64,000 bases of DNA from Dorea sp. AM10-31 (GTDB taxonomy: Bacteria > Bacillota > Clostridia > Lachnospirales > Lachnospiraceae). A program made the translations under genes and the position numbers. Below the pieces are notes generated by a model. The model made no database searches. It was given only the letters and a program-made list of their open reading frames with translations, and had not been told where the DNA came from. Positions 51,006 through 59,498 of the stretch are shown in pieces; within the stretch, counting starts at the first letter, position 1; the number at the start of each line of letters is the position of its first letter. Location of the stretch: NCBI RefSeq assembly GCF_003435815.1, contig NZ_QTUV01000011.1, forward strand, positions 3,769 to 67,768. The letters are read 5' to 3'.

Positions 51006-53054
51006 ATGATGGAAGAAAGATACAATCTGGCGGTAGACAGAATTGGCGATATTAAGGAAGAAAGAACGGTGGATGTGAAGTTCCGTGACTATTTTGTAAA
51101 AGTTGCGGAATTTATTCATCTTATTGATGGGACGAAAAAGAAAATAGAGGATCATACATTTGATGGGATGCAGATAGAAGAACTGGCTGCATGGAACAAG
51201 AAGCTTTACAGCGATATCCTTCCGGAACATTACCGGGAGAGCTATGCAAATCCGGATTATGCGGTGGCGCAGCTTGGAGAAGCGTATGGAAGCACACTCA
51301 GTGCGCTGTATGCGGAAATACGTGCAGCGATCGTGTATGTATATGAAAAGAAAACAGAATATTTAGATATTCTGTTTGAACTTTTTATAGAGGTATATAA
51401 TCAGTTCGAGGAAGAAGAAATGCCGGAGCCACATGTGTTAAAGGAGATCCTGTACTGGTACGCCAGCGATTACTGTGATGTTTTTGTGGCAGACCGCATC
51501 CATGAGCAGGTAGATGCTACACAGTCTTTTGCAGCAGATCTGATCCTTGGAAGTGATCTTGCAGATCTTCGTTATCTGTATCGCTTTGGAGAGTATATCA
51601 GTGACAGTGAGCTGACAACTGCAAAATATCTGTTGTCACTGGATGAAACAACAATTCAGAAGATGGCAGATGTATACACAGAAGGATACCGGATCGGTTT
51701 TGTGAATACAGGAAAAGATCTGTCTAAGAAAAAGACGGTCAATATCCGTTATGTATTAGGCTTTGAACGTGTTGTCAAAAAAGCAATTGAGAATTTTGAT
51801 AAAATGGGGCTTAAGCCGGTTATTTACCGAAGTGGTGTCAGCATGCTGACGAAGAGACAGCATTTGAAGATTGGATACTATGGAGCTATTGCAAATAAAC
51901 AATATGAGTATGATCACAGAAATGACCAGGCGTTATTTTTGGATAAGAAATTTGTGGAACGCAAATTAGAAGTGATCGCGACTACTTACGAACATCTGAA
52001 AGAAGAAGCGGGAGCTTTTGCAGGACCGGCATGCATAGAGATGTTTGGAGAAGTTCCGTTTGTGCCGGAGCAGAAAGAAACAGCTCTGAAATTAAGCGAG
52101 AAACAGCAGGAGTTGTCCGTATTTTTTGACGGACGTCAGAGTCGGCTTACGAACACTTATATTCCGGGAGATGAGAGAAGTTTTACGATCATTGCGTATC
52201 CGGTGCCGGAGATCGGAGAAGATTACGAGGAGATATTTCAGGAGATTATCCGGATCAATACGCTGGATGCGGGATTGTATGAACAGGTTCAGCAGACACT
52301 GATCGATGCACTGGACCGAGGAGAGTCCGTGCATATCTGCGGGGAAAATGGGAACCGCACTGACCTTACTGTACAGCTACACACGCTGAGTGATCCGGAA
52401 AAAGAGACAATTTTTGAAAACTGTGTTGCTGATGTGAACATTCCGGTGGGAGAAGTATTTACATCACCGGTACTGGAAGGAACAAATGGTGTACTGCATG
52501 TGAGCAAAGTTTATCTGAATGAGTTACAGTACAAAGATCTGGAAATTACATTTTCCAATGGAATGGTTGCAGATTACCGGTGTAGCAATTTCGAACGCGA
52601 GCTGGAGAATAAGGAATATATCCGGGATAATGTTTTGTATCGTCATGACACACTGGCACTTGGAGAATTCGCAATCGGAACAAATACGACTGCTTATCAG
52701 GCGGCAAAAAAATATGGCATTGAGGATAAAATGCCGATTCTGATCGCAGAGAAGATGGGACCACATTTTGCAGTGGGGGATACCTGCTATAGTTGGTGTG
52801 AGGATATAGCGGTTTACAATCCAAATGGGAAAGAAATCATAGCAAGAGATAATTCGGTCTCAATCCAGAGAAAAGAGGATTTGGGAAAGGCGTACTATCA
52901 CTGCCATACAGATATTACCATTCCGTACGAAGAACTTGGAAAGATCGAAGTAAATAAAAAAGACGGCGGTCATATTTTACTTCTGGAACATGGAAGGTTT
53001 GTTCTGCCGGGTACGGAGATTTTAAATGAGCCATTGAAAAATATAGATAAATAA
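51006..53054 (+). CDS. M29-like metalloaminopeptidase with N-terminal extension
   Basis: A 682-aa protein, much longer than typical M29 aminopeptidases (about 410 aa). The C-terminal half carries the family metal ligands by motif: GEVFTSPV (E483), GEFAIGTNT (E554), GPHFAVGD (H587) and HTD (H634, D636). The roughly 235-residue N-terminal extension is acidic and helical, with no motif I recognise. No signal peptide, so cytosolic. The ATG abuts the previous gene stop. It lies between small membrane proteins and purE. Confidence 0.85.
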   Translation: MMEERYNLAVDRIGDIKEERTVDVKFRDYFVKVAEFIHLIDGTKKKIEDHTFDGMQIEELAAWNKKLYSDILPEHYRESYANPDYAVAQLGEAYGSTLSALYAEIRAAIVYVYEKKTEYLDILFELFIEVYNQFEEEEMPEPHVLKEILYWYASDYCDVFVADRIHEQVDATQSFAADLILGSDLADLRYLYRFGEYISDSELTTAKYLLSLDETTIQKMADVYTEGYRIGFVNTGKDLSKKKTVNIRYVLGFERVVKKAIENFDKMGLKPVIYRSGVSMLTKRQHLKIGYYGAIANKQYEYDHRNDQALFLDKKFVERKLEVIATTYEHLKEEAGAFAGPACIEMFGEVPFVPEQKETALKLSEKQQELSVFFDGRQSRLTNTYIPGDERSFTIIAYPVPEIGEDYEEIFQEIIRINTLDAGLYEQVQQTLIDALDRGESVHICGENGNRTDLTVQLHTLSDPEKETIFENCVADVNIPVGEVFTSPVLEGTNGVLHVSKVYLNELQYKDLEITFSNGMVADYRCSNFERELENKEYIRDNVLYRHDTLALGEFAIGTNTTAYQAAKKYGIEDKMPILIAEKMGPHFAVGDTCYSWCEDIAVYNPNGKEIIARDNSVSIQRKEDLGKAYYHCHTDITIPYEELGKIEVNKKDGGHILLLEHGRFVLPGTEILNEPLKNIDK

Positions 53055-53096
53055 TGTAATATTTTCAATAGTAGAAGAACAGAAAGGAAGAGAAAA

Positions 53097-53606
53097 ATGC
53101 CAAAAGTAGGAATTGTGATGGGCAGCGACTCGGATTTAAAAGTAATGAGCAAAGCTGCAGCGATGTTGGAAAAATTAGGGATTGATTATGAGATGACGAT
53201 TATCTCAGCGCACAGAGAACCAGATGTTTTCTTCGACTGGGCGAAATCCGCAGAAGGAAAAGGAATTAAAGTAATCATAGCAGGTGCAGGTATGGCAGCA
53301 CATCTTCCGGGAATGTGTGCGGCATTATTCCCGATGCCGGTTGTAGGAGTGCCGATGTCAGGTAAGAACTTGGCGGGTGAAGATGCACTGTTTTCAATTG
53401 TACAGATGCCACCTGGAATCCCGGTTGCCACAGTAGCAATTGATGGTGGTATGAACGCAGCAATTCTTGCAGCTAAGATTCTTGCAGTTTCAGACGCAGA
53501 GCTTCTTGAAAAGCTTAAAGCTTATACAACAGAGATGAAAGAGACAGTACAGGCAAAAGCTGCAAAACTGGATGAAATCGGATACGAAGCATATTTAAAT
53601 AAATAA
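53097..53606 (+). CDS. purE: N5-carboxyaminoimidazole ribonucleotide mutase PurE
   Basis: A 169-aa class I PurE. VGIVMGSDSDLKVM, SAHREPD (catalytic His region) and GAGMAAHLPGM, GVPMSG are all present. It converts N5-CAIR to CAIR. No purK is in the window. GAAAGGAAGAG precedes the ATG. First of purE-purM-purN-purD. Confidence 0.97.
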   Translation: MPKVGIVMGSDSDLKVMSKAAAMLEKLGIDYEMTIISAHREPDVFFDWAKSAEGKGIKVIIAGAGMAAHLPGMCAALFPMPVVGVPMSGKNLAGEDALFSIVQMPPGIPVATVAIDGGMNAAILAAKILAVSDAELLEKLKAYTTEMKETVQAKAAKLDEIGYEAYLNK

Positions 53607-53629
53607 AACATACACAAAGGAGACGAGTT

Positions 53630-54655
53630 ATGGATTACAAAAAAGCTGGTGTCGATATTGAGGCAGGTTATAGATCAGTAGAACTGATGAAGGAGCATGT
53701 AAAGAAAACAATGCGTCCGGAAGTTTTAGGCGGACTGGGAGGATTCTCAGGAGCATTTTCTCTTACAAAGATTAAAGAGATGGAAGAGCCGGTGCTCTTA
53801 TCCGGAACAGATGGATGTGGAACAAAAGTGAAACTTGCCATGGTCATGGACAAGCATGATACGATCGGGATCGATGCAGTAGCAATGTGCGTCAATGATA
53901 TTGCATGTGCAGGTGGAGAACCGTTATTTTTCTTGGATTATATTGCGTGTGGCAAGAATTATCCGGAGAAGATCGCAGCAATCGTAAGTGGTGTTGCAGA
54001 AGGATGCCTTCAGTCAGAGGCGGCGCTGATTGGTGGAGAGACAGCAGAGCATCCGGGACTTATGCCGGAGAATGACTATGATCTGGCTGGTTTTGCAGTT
54101 GGTGTCTGCGATAAGAAAGATATGATCACAGGGGAGAATTTAAAAGCAGGCGATGTACTGATTGGTATGGCGTCCAGCGGTGTACACAGTAATGGTTTTT
54201 CTCTCGTCCGCAAAGTTTTTGAGATGACAAAAGAATCTCTGGATACTTATTATGATGAACTTGGCAAGACGCTTGGAGAGGCGTTACTTGCTCCGACAAG
54301 AATCTATGTAAAAGCTTTAAAGAATGTGAAAAATGTCGGTGTAACAGTAAAAGCCTGCAGCCATATTACCGGTGGTGGATTTTATGAAAATATTCCTCGT
54401 ATGCTCATTGACGGTATGCATGCAGTTGTAGAAAAAGACAGCTATCCGGTACCACCAATCTTCAAACTGCTTGCTGAGAAAGGCGATATTGAAGAGCAGA
54501 TGATGTACAATACATACAATATGGGATTGGGTATGATCGTTGCAGTTGATCCGGCAGATGTTGATAAGACAATGGAAGCAATTAAGGCAGCAGGAGATGA
54601 ACCGTATGTTGTAGGACATATTGAAGCAGGAGAAAAAGGAGTTACCTTATGCTAA
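53630..54655 (+). CDS. purM: Phosphoribosylformylglycinamidine cyclo-ligase PurM
   Basis: A 341-aa AIR synthetase. YKKAGVDIEAG, SGTDGCGTKVKLA, MCVNDIACAGGEPLFFLDY and GGETAEHPG are the conserved ATP-grasp-like PurM motifs; ASSGVHSNGFSLVRKV and HITGGGFYENIPR follow. It closes FGAM to AIR. AGGAGACGAG precedes the ATG. Its stop overlaps the purN start. Confidence 0.97.
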   Translation: MDYKKAGVDIEAGYRSVELMKEHVKKTMRPEVLGGLGGFSGAFSLTKIKEMEEPVLLSGTDGCGTKVKLAMVMDKHDTIGIDAVAMCVNDIACAGGEPLFFLDYIACGKNYPEKIAAIVSGVAEGCLQSEAALIGGETAEHPGLMPENDYDLAGFAVGVCDKKDMITGENLKAGDVLIGMASSGVHSNGFSLVRKVFEMTKESLDTYYDELGKTLGEALLAPTRIYVKALKNVKNVGVTVKACSHITGGGFYENIPRMLIDGMHAVVEKDSYPVPPIFKLLAEKGDIEEQMMYNTYNMGLGMIVAVDPADVDKTMEAIKAAGDEPYVVGHIEAGEKGVTLC

Positions 54656-55275
54656 ATGTAGTTGTAATGGTATCCGGCGGAGGAACGAATCTTCAGGCGA
54701 TCATTGACGCAGTTCATTCCGGCAAGATTACAAATACCCGGATTGCAGGTGTGATCAGCAATAATCAGAATGCATATGCACTGACAAGGGCAGAGGAGAA
54801 TGGTATTGCTGCACAGTGTATTTCACCTAAGCAGTTTTCAGACAGAACAGAATTTAACAGGGCACTGCTTGATGTGGTTGATGCGATGGAACCGGATCTT
54901 ATCGTGCTGGCTGGATTTCTGGTTGTAATTCCACCGGAGATGATCCGTAAATATGAACACCGTATCATTAATATACATCCGTCTCTGATCCCGTCTTTTT
55001 GCGGGACTGGATATTATGGACTGAAAGTACATGAAGCGGCACTTGCAAGAGGTGTGAAAGTGGTCGGCGCGACCGTGCATTTTGTGGATGAAGGAACTGA
55101 TACAGGACCGATCATCCTGCAGAAAGCGGTGGAAGTACAGAATGGAGATACTCCGCAGATACTTCAGCGACGTGTGATGGAGCAGGCAGAGTGGCAGATC
55201 CTGCCAAGAGCGATTGACCTGATCGCTAATGGAAAAGTAAGTGTGACAGAAAGAATTGCAACAGTGAATGAATAA
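54649..55275 (+). CDS. purN: Phosphoribosylglycinamide formyltransferase PurN
   Basis: A 208-aa folate-dependent GAR transformylase. VVVMVSGGGTNLQAI binds phosphate, and INIHPSLIPSFCG and HFVDEGTDTGPII hold the catalytic Asn/His/Asp set. It formylates GAR using 10-formyl-THF. Overlaps purM by 7 bp. Confidence 0.97.
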   Translation: MLNVVVMVSGGGTNLQAIIDAVHSGKITNTRIAGVISNNQNAYALTRAEENGIAAQCISPKQFSDRTEFNRALLDVVDAMEPDLIVLAGFLVVIPPEMIRKYEHRIINIHPSLIPSFCGTGYYGLKVHEAALARGVKVVGATVHFVDEGTDTGPIILQKAVEVQNGDTPQILQRRVMEQAEWQILPRAIDLIANGKVSVTERIATVNE

Positions 55276-55290
55276 GTGGAGGACGAGAAG

Positions 55291-56565
55291 ATGAATGTAT
55301 TGATCGTAGGTAGTGGCGGAAGAGAACATGCAATTGCTTATTGTGTAGCAAAGAGTCCGAAGGCAGATAAGATATACTGTGTTCCGGGGAATGCAGGAAT
55401 AGCACAGATTGCAGAGTGTGCGCCAATCGGAGCGATGGAATTTGACAAAATTGTAGCTTTTGCAAAGAAAAAGGACATCGATCTCGTTATCGTCGGAATG
55501 GATGATCCTTTGGTAGGCGGACTGGTAGATGCGCTGGAAGCAGAAGGTATTCGTACATTCGGACCAAGAAAGAATGCAGCAATTCTGGAAGGTTCAAAAG
55601 CATTTTCCAAAGATCTGATGAAAAAATACAATATTCCAACGGCTGCTTATGAGAATTTTACAGATCCGGATAAGGCACTTGATTATCTGAAGACAGCAAA
55701 GATGCCGGTTGTATTAAAAGCAGACGGATTGGCACTCGGAAAAGGTGTACTGATCTGCAATACACTGGAAGAGGCAAAAGAAGGCGTGAAGACGATTATG
55801 CTGGATAAGAAATTTGGCTCTGCCGGTAACGAAATGGTGATTGAAGAGTTCATGGTTGGACGTGAAGTCTCTGTCCTTTCTTTCGTAGATGGAAATACAA
55901 TTAAGACAATGACTTCTGCACAGGATCATAAACGTGCAGGAGACGGAGATACAGGACTTAATACCGGCGGAATGGGTACATTCTCGCCAAGCCCGTTCTA
56001 CACAAAAGAGGTAGAAGATTTCTGTAATAAATATATTTATCAGGCAACGGTTGATGCCATGAAAGCTGAAGGAAGACCATTTAAAGGTGTGATTTTCTTC
56101 GGACTCATGCTGACAGAAGCTGGTCCGAAAGTGTTGGAGTACAATGCCCGATTCGGAGATCCGGAAGCACAGGTTGTCCTGCCACGTATGAAGAATGATA
56201 TTTTGGAAGTAGTAGAAGCCTGCATAGATGGAACGCTTGATCAGGTAGATCTGCAGTTTGAAGACAATGCAGCAGTATGTGTCGTTCTGGCAAGTGATGG
56301 ATATCCGGTCAAATACGAAAAAGGAATTCCAATCCACGGTCTGGAAAAATTCGATGATGCAGACGGATATTATTGTTTCCATGCAGGGACGAAAGAAAAC
56401 GATGGACAGATCGTCACAAACGGAGGACGTGTTCTTGGAATTACTGCAAAAGGAAAAGATTTAAAAGAAGCCCGTGCAAATGCTTATGCAGCAACAGAAT
56501 GGGTAGAATTTGCAAACAAATATATGCGTCATGATATCGGTAAAGCGATTGACGATGCAATGTAA
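55291..56565 (+). CDS. purD: Phosphoribosylamine-glycine ligase PurD
   Basis: A 424-aa ATP-grasp enzyme. MNVLIVGSGGREHAIA, the linker VLKADGLALGKGV, GGMGTFSPSPFY and EYNARFGDPEAQVVLPR are the family motifs. It joins phosphoribosylamine and glycine. The ATG at 55291 is used because the upstream GTG at 55276 lies on its GGAGGA ribosome binding site. It ends at a long terminator hairpin. Confidence 0.97.
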   Translation: MNVLIVGSGGREHAIAYCVAKSPKADKIYCVPGNAGIAQIAECAPIGAMEFDKIVAFAKKKDIDLVIVGMDDPLVGGLVDALEAEGIRTFGPRKNAAILEGSKAFSKDLMKKYNIPTAAYENFTDPDKALDYLKTAKMPVVLKADGLALGKGVLICNTLEEAKEGVKTIMLDKKFGSAGNEMVIEEFMVGREVSVLSFVDGNTIKTMTSAQDHKRAGDGDTGLNTGGMGTFSPSPFYTKEVEDFCNKYIYQATVDAMKAEGRPFKGVIFFGLMLTEAGPKVLEYNARFGDPEAQVVLPRMKNDILEVVEACIDGTLDQVDLQFEDNAAVCVVLASDGYPVKYEKGIPIHGLEKFDDADGYYCFHAGTKENDGQIVTNGGRVLGITAKGKDLKEARANAYAATEWVEFANKYMRHDIGKAIDDAM

Positions 56566-56590
56566 AATATAGTATTTATTAAAAACATAA

Positions 56591-56666
56591 AAGCCAGCTT
56601 CCGGTTAGCGGATGATGTGTCTCTGTATCAGGATACATCATTCGCTAACCGGAAGCTGGCTTCTTG
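56591..56666. terminator. Long convergent terminator hairpin (28-bp stem)
   Basis: 56591-56618 pairs with 56635-56662 over 28 bp with one G-T pair and a 16-nt loop. Both sides are usable: purD from the left and the RpiR gene from the right. Confidence 0.85.
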
Positions 56667-56675
56667 TTATGGCGG

Positions 56676-56723
56676 CATCTGACGACCGCTAATCAACGAA
56701 TAAAACTCACAGAGCGTGTTTTG
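56676..56723. repeat. Intergenic repeat, copy B (48 bp)
   Basis: Matches 4135-4182 at 36 of 48 positions. Like copy A it lies just after a terminator in a convergent gap. It ends 12 bp before the stop codon side of the RpiR gene. Confidence 0.5.
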
Positions 56724-56735
56724 ACGTTAAACATA

Positions 56736-57593
56736 TCAATATGTGCCCAGCTCACTTAAGTACTGGTCGATTTTTTTCAGCCGCTTCTCAATGCCCTTCA
56801 CATGGTGGCTGATCGTATCAAGCAGTGCTTCACATGCAAACTGTGGTGCGACAAGAGAATTGAAAAAAGCATTGCTGTCAACCGGAACTGTAATCAGAAC
56901 AGTGGCATAAGGTGCGAGAAGTGCACTTGGCTTGTCTGTGAAAAGAATAATCTGTGCGCCGGCATCACATGCCATCTGTACAGCAAGTTTATCCATGGAA
57001 GAGTACCTTGGAAAGCTGAATACGATCAGGCAGTCCTCTTTTGAAATATTACACATATGATCAATCGGGCTGATGGAAGCGGAAGAAGTGCTTTCCACTC
57101 CGCGTACCATATGCTTCAGGTACAGAAGGAAATAATCGCCCAGACATGCATTGCCGCGGGATGCAACGATATATTTGTGTCTGCTGTTGATAATAATATT
57201 TGCAGCTTCATCAAAAGCAGAAGTTGCATTCTGCGAAAAAATAGTATCCAGATTTTTCGTTGTATTTTTATAATGTCTTTTAATATAATCTGAATTAGTT
57301 TCCAATTTTGCCTGCTTGGCAACTCGCTGTGAAGGTACAGTAATGGAGCTGGAAATGCTCAGCACCTTATCCTGATAATCCTTTCGCAGGGATTTCTGGA
57401 ATTCCATAAATCCACTGTAACCCAGAGAGCGGCTGAACCGTACGACAGAAGATTCGCTTACGCCAAGAGTGTCGGCGATATCCGTTGAAGTCATAAAGCA
57501 GGCATCGGCTGAATTGTCCAGAACATATTTGGCAATCAGCTTCTGCGTTTTTGTCAGAGTTGCATTATGTATTGTTTCTCTTAGTTCTTTCAT
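56736..57593 (-). CDS. RpiR/MurR-family transcriptional regulator
   Basis: A 285-aa protein. The N-terminal RpiR helix-turn-helix (about 1-75) has TSTDIADTLGVSESSVVRFSRSLGYSGF. A C-terminal SIS domain (about 125-255) has HKYIVASRGNACLGD and CLIVFSFPRYSSMD, which usually senses a phosphosugar. It is divergent from alanine dehydrogenase, with palindromes in the shared 287-bp gap, so it probably controls ald and itself. AGGAA precedes the ATG. Confidence 0.92.
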   Translation of the reverse strand: MKELRETIHNATLTKTQKLIAKYVLDNSADACFMTSTDIADTLGVSESSVVRFSRSLGYSGFMEFQKSLRKDYQDKVLSISSSITVPSQRVAKQAKLETNSDYIKRHYKNTTKNLDTIFSQNATSAFDEAANIIINSRHKYIVASRGNACLGDYFLLYLKHMVRGVESTSSASISPIDHMCNISKEDCLIVFSFPRYSSMDKLAVQMACDAGAQIILFTDKPSALLAPYATVLITVPVDSNAFFNSLVAPQFACEALLDTISHHVKGIEKRLKKIDQYLSELGTY

Positions 57594-57624
57594 AGTCTAT
57601 TCCTCAGTTTTTTTACATATAAAT

Positions 57625-57641
57625 AGAAATGAGATATTTCT
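57625..57641. promoter_or_regulatory. Candidate operator near the RpiR gene start
   Basis: AGAAAT-GAGAT-ATTTCT is an 11-of-17 perfect-arm palindrome just upstream of the RpiR gene. A related short palindrome TTTCGTGAAA lies at 57723-57732 toward ald. Binding by the RpiR protein is inferred. Confidence 0.4.
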
Positions 57642-57880
57642 AACTTAAATTTAATCATGAAAAGCCTAAATATGCAAGTGCAATTGTAGGTACAATTGAC
57701 ATATTATTAACGAAAATAAAACTTTCGTGAAATAAATAACTTTTATTGCATAACAGAAATGGTTGTGTTAGTATAATTTTAGAGATAAATGAATAATATT
57801 CTTCATAAAAAAAGAAAGATGAAAAATATTATCCCGGAAACTAAAAAGAAACGACATCAGTAAAACAGGAGGTAGTAAAA

Positions 57881-58996
57881 ATGAAAGTTGGATGCGTAAA
57901 AGAAATCAAAAACAATGAATTTCGTGTAGGTATGACCCCTAACAATGTAAAGAGTTATAAAAATGCAGGACATGAAGTTTATATCGAAAAAGGCGCAGGG
58001 GTTGGCTCCGGCTTTACAGACAAAGAGTATGAAGATGCGGGCGCAATCATGATTGATTCTGCAAAAGAAGTATGGGACACCGTTGAGATGATGATCAAAG
58101 TAAAAGAGCCTCTTCCGGAAGAATATCCATTATTCCATGAAGGCCTGATTCTTTATACATATTTACATCTGGCAGCGGACAAACCGCAGACAGATGCACT
58201 CCTGAATGGAAAAGTAAAAGGCGTTGCATATGAGACATTGATTGAGCGTGACGGAAGTATTCCGCTTCTTGCACCGATGAGCCAGATTGCAGGCCGTCTG
58301 AGTATTCAGGAAGGCGCGAAATACCTCGAAAAACGTTTTGGCGGAGAAGGTGTTCTCCTGGCAGGTGTTCCAGGTACACCAAAGGCTAATATTGTAATCT
58401 TAGGCGGTGGTTCTGTAGGAACGAACGCATGCAAGATCGCAGTAGGTATGGGTGCCAATGTAACAATCCTTGATATCAATTTAAAGAGACTTGCATATCT
58501 GGATGATATTTTTGGAGCAAGAATCCAGACACTTGCATCTAATGATTCCAATATCGAACATGCAGTAAAAGAGGCAGATCTTGTAATCGGTTCTGTTCTG
58601 ATTCCTGGTAAATCTGCACCGAAGCTGTTTAAAAAAGCATATTTAAAAGAGATGAAACCAGGTGCTGTATTTGTTGACGTGGCAGTTGACCAGGGCGGAT
58701 GCGGTGAGACAACAAAAGTTACGTATCATGATGATCCGATTTTTATTGAAGACGGAATCGTACATTACTGTGTAGGAAATATGCCTGGAGCAGTTCCGAG
58801 AACATCTACAATTGCGCTTACGAATGCAACATTAAGCTATGGACTTCAGATTGCAGGAAAAGGTCTGGAGCAGGCTTGTAAAGATAACGAAGTGATTTTC
58901 TCAGCAATTAATACATACGATGGAAAACTGACATGTAAGAACGTTGCAGACAGTTATGACTGCTACGAATATGCAGATATCCATACACTCGTATAA
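57881..58996 (+). CDS. ald: Alanine dehydrogenase
   Basis: A 371-aa NAD-dependent enzyme that interconverts alanine and pyruvate plus ammonia. MKVGCVKEIKNNEFRVGMTP is the family start; KVKEPLPEEY carries the catalytic Lys region, TYLHLAAD the catalytic His region, and ILGGGSVGTNACKIA binds NAD. DVAVDQGGCGETT and GAVPRTST complete the pattern. AGGAGG precedes the ATG. It is a single gene, probably under the divergent RpiR regulator; in spore formers alanine metabolism also links to sporulation and germination. Confidence 0.97.
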   Translation: MKVGCVKEIKNNEFRVGMTPNNVKSYKNAGHEVYIEKGAGVGSGFTDKEYEDAGAIMIDSAKEVWDTVEMMIKVKEPLPEEYPLFHEGLILYTYLHLAADKPQTDALLNGKVKGVAYETLIERDGSIPLLAPMSQIAGRLSIQEGAKYLEKRFGGEGVLLAGVPGTPKANIVILGGGSVGTNACKIAVGMGANVTILDINLKRLAYLDDIFGARIQTLASNDSNIEHAVKEADLVIGSVLIPGKSAPKLFKKAYLKEMKPGAVFVDVAVDQGGCGETTKVTYHDDPIFIEDGIVHYCVGNMPGAVPRTSTIALTNATLSYGLQIAGKGLEQACKDNEVIFSAINTYDGKLTCKNVADSYDCYEYADIHTLV

Positions 58997-59035
58997 GAGA
59001 GAAATTTCCAAACTTAATTCCTTCAAAGTTGCGAA

Positions 59036-59073
59036 AGAGAGCTTACAGTTTTTATTGTAAGCTCTCTTTAATT
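59036..59073 (+). terminator. Terminator after ald
   Basis: AGAGAGCTTACA pairs with TGTAAGCTCTCT around an 8-nt loop, followed by TTAATT. Confidence 0.8.
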
Positions 59074-59114
59074 GTGTTATAGTGGTTGTATAACAAAATG
59101 AAAAAGGTGATAAT

Positions 59115-59498
59115 GTGCTGATAGAAGTTGATTTTAACAGCGATGAAGCAATCTATGTACAGTTGCAGAACCAGATCATTATGGGAATTGCAACAGAGAT
59201 GATCAAAGAAGGTGATACGCTTCCGTCGGTCAGACGTCTTGCAGACAATATAGGGATTAATATGCATACGGTGAACAAGGCATATTCTATTTTAAAGCAG
59301 GAAGGCTTTATACAGCTTGACCGCAGACGAGGTGCTGTGATCGCCATAGACGTAGACAAAGCGAGAGCGCTTCTGAAGTTGGAAGAACAGTTAAGAATCC
59401 TTCTGGCAAAGGGATGCTGTAAGAATATAACCAGAGAAGAAGTTCATACTCTGGTTGATGAGATTTTTGATGAATACGGGAAAGGAAAGACAGAATGA
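59115..59498 (+). CDS. GntR-family regulator, YtrA-like
   Basis: A 127-aa short GntR protein. Residues about 10-75 form the winged helix (AIYVQLQNQIIMGIA, DTLPSVRRLADNIGINMHTVNKAYSIL). The C-terminal part is a short helical dimerisation tail, as in the YtrA subfamily. It starts with GTG, preceded by AAAGGTGAT. Its stop overlaps the ATG of the ClpC-type ATPase (ATGA), so the two are translationally coupled. Confidence 0.93.
   Translation: MLIEVDFNSDEAIYVQLQNQIIMGIATEMIKEGDTLPSVRRLADNIGINMHTVNKAYSILKQEGFIQLDRRRGAVIAIDVDKARALLKLEEQLRILLAKGCCKNITREEVHTLVDEIFDEYGKGKTE

Noticed and set aside
55276..55290. GTG start upstream of purD
   Set aside because: The GTG overlaps the GGAGGA ribosome binding site used by the ATG at 55291.
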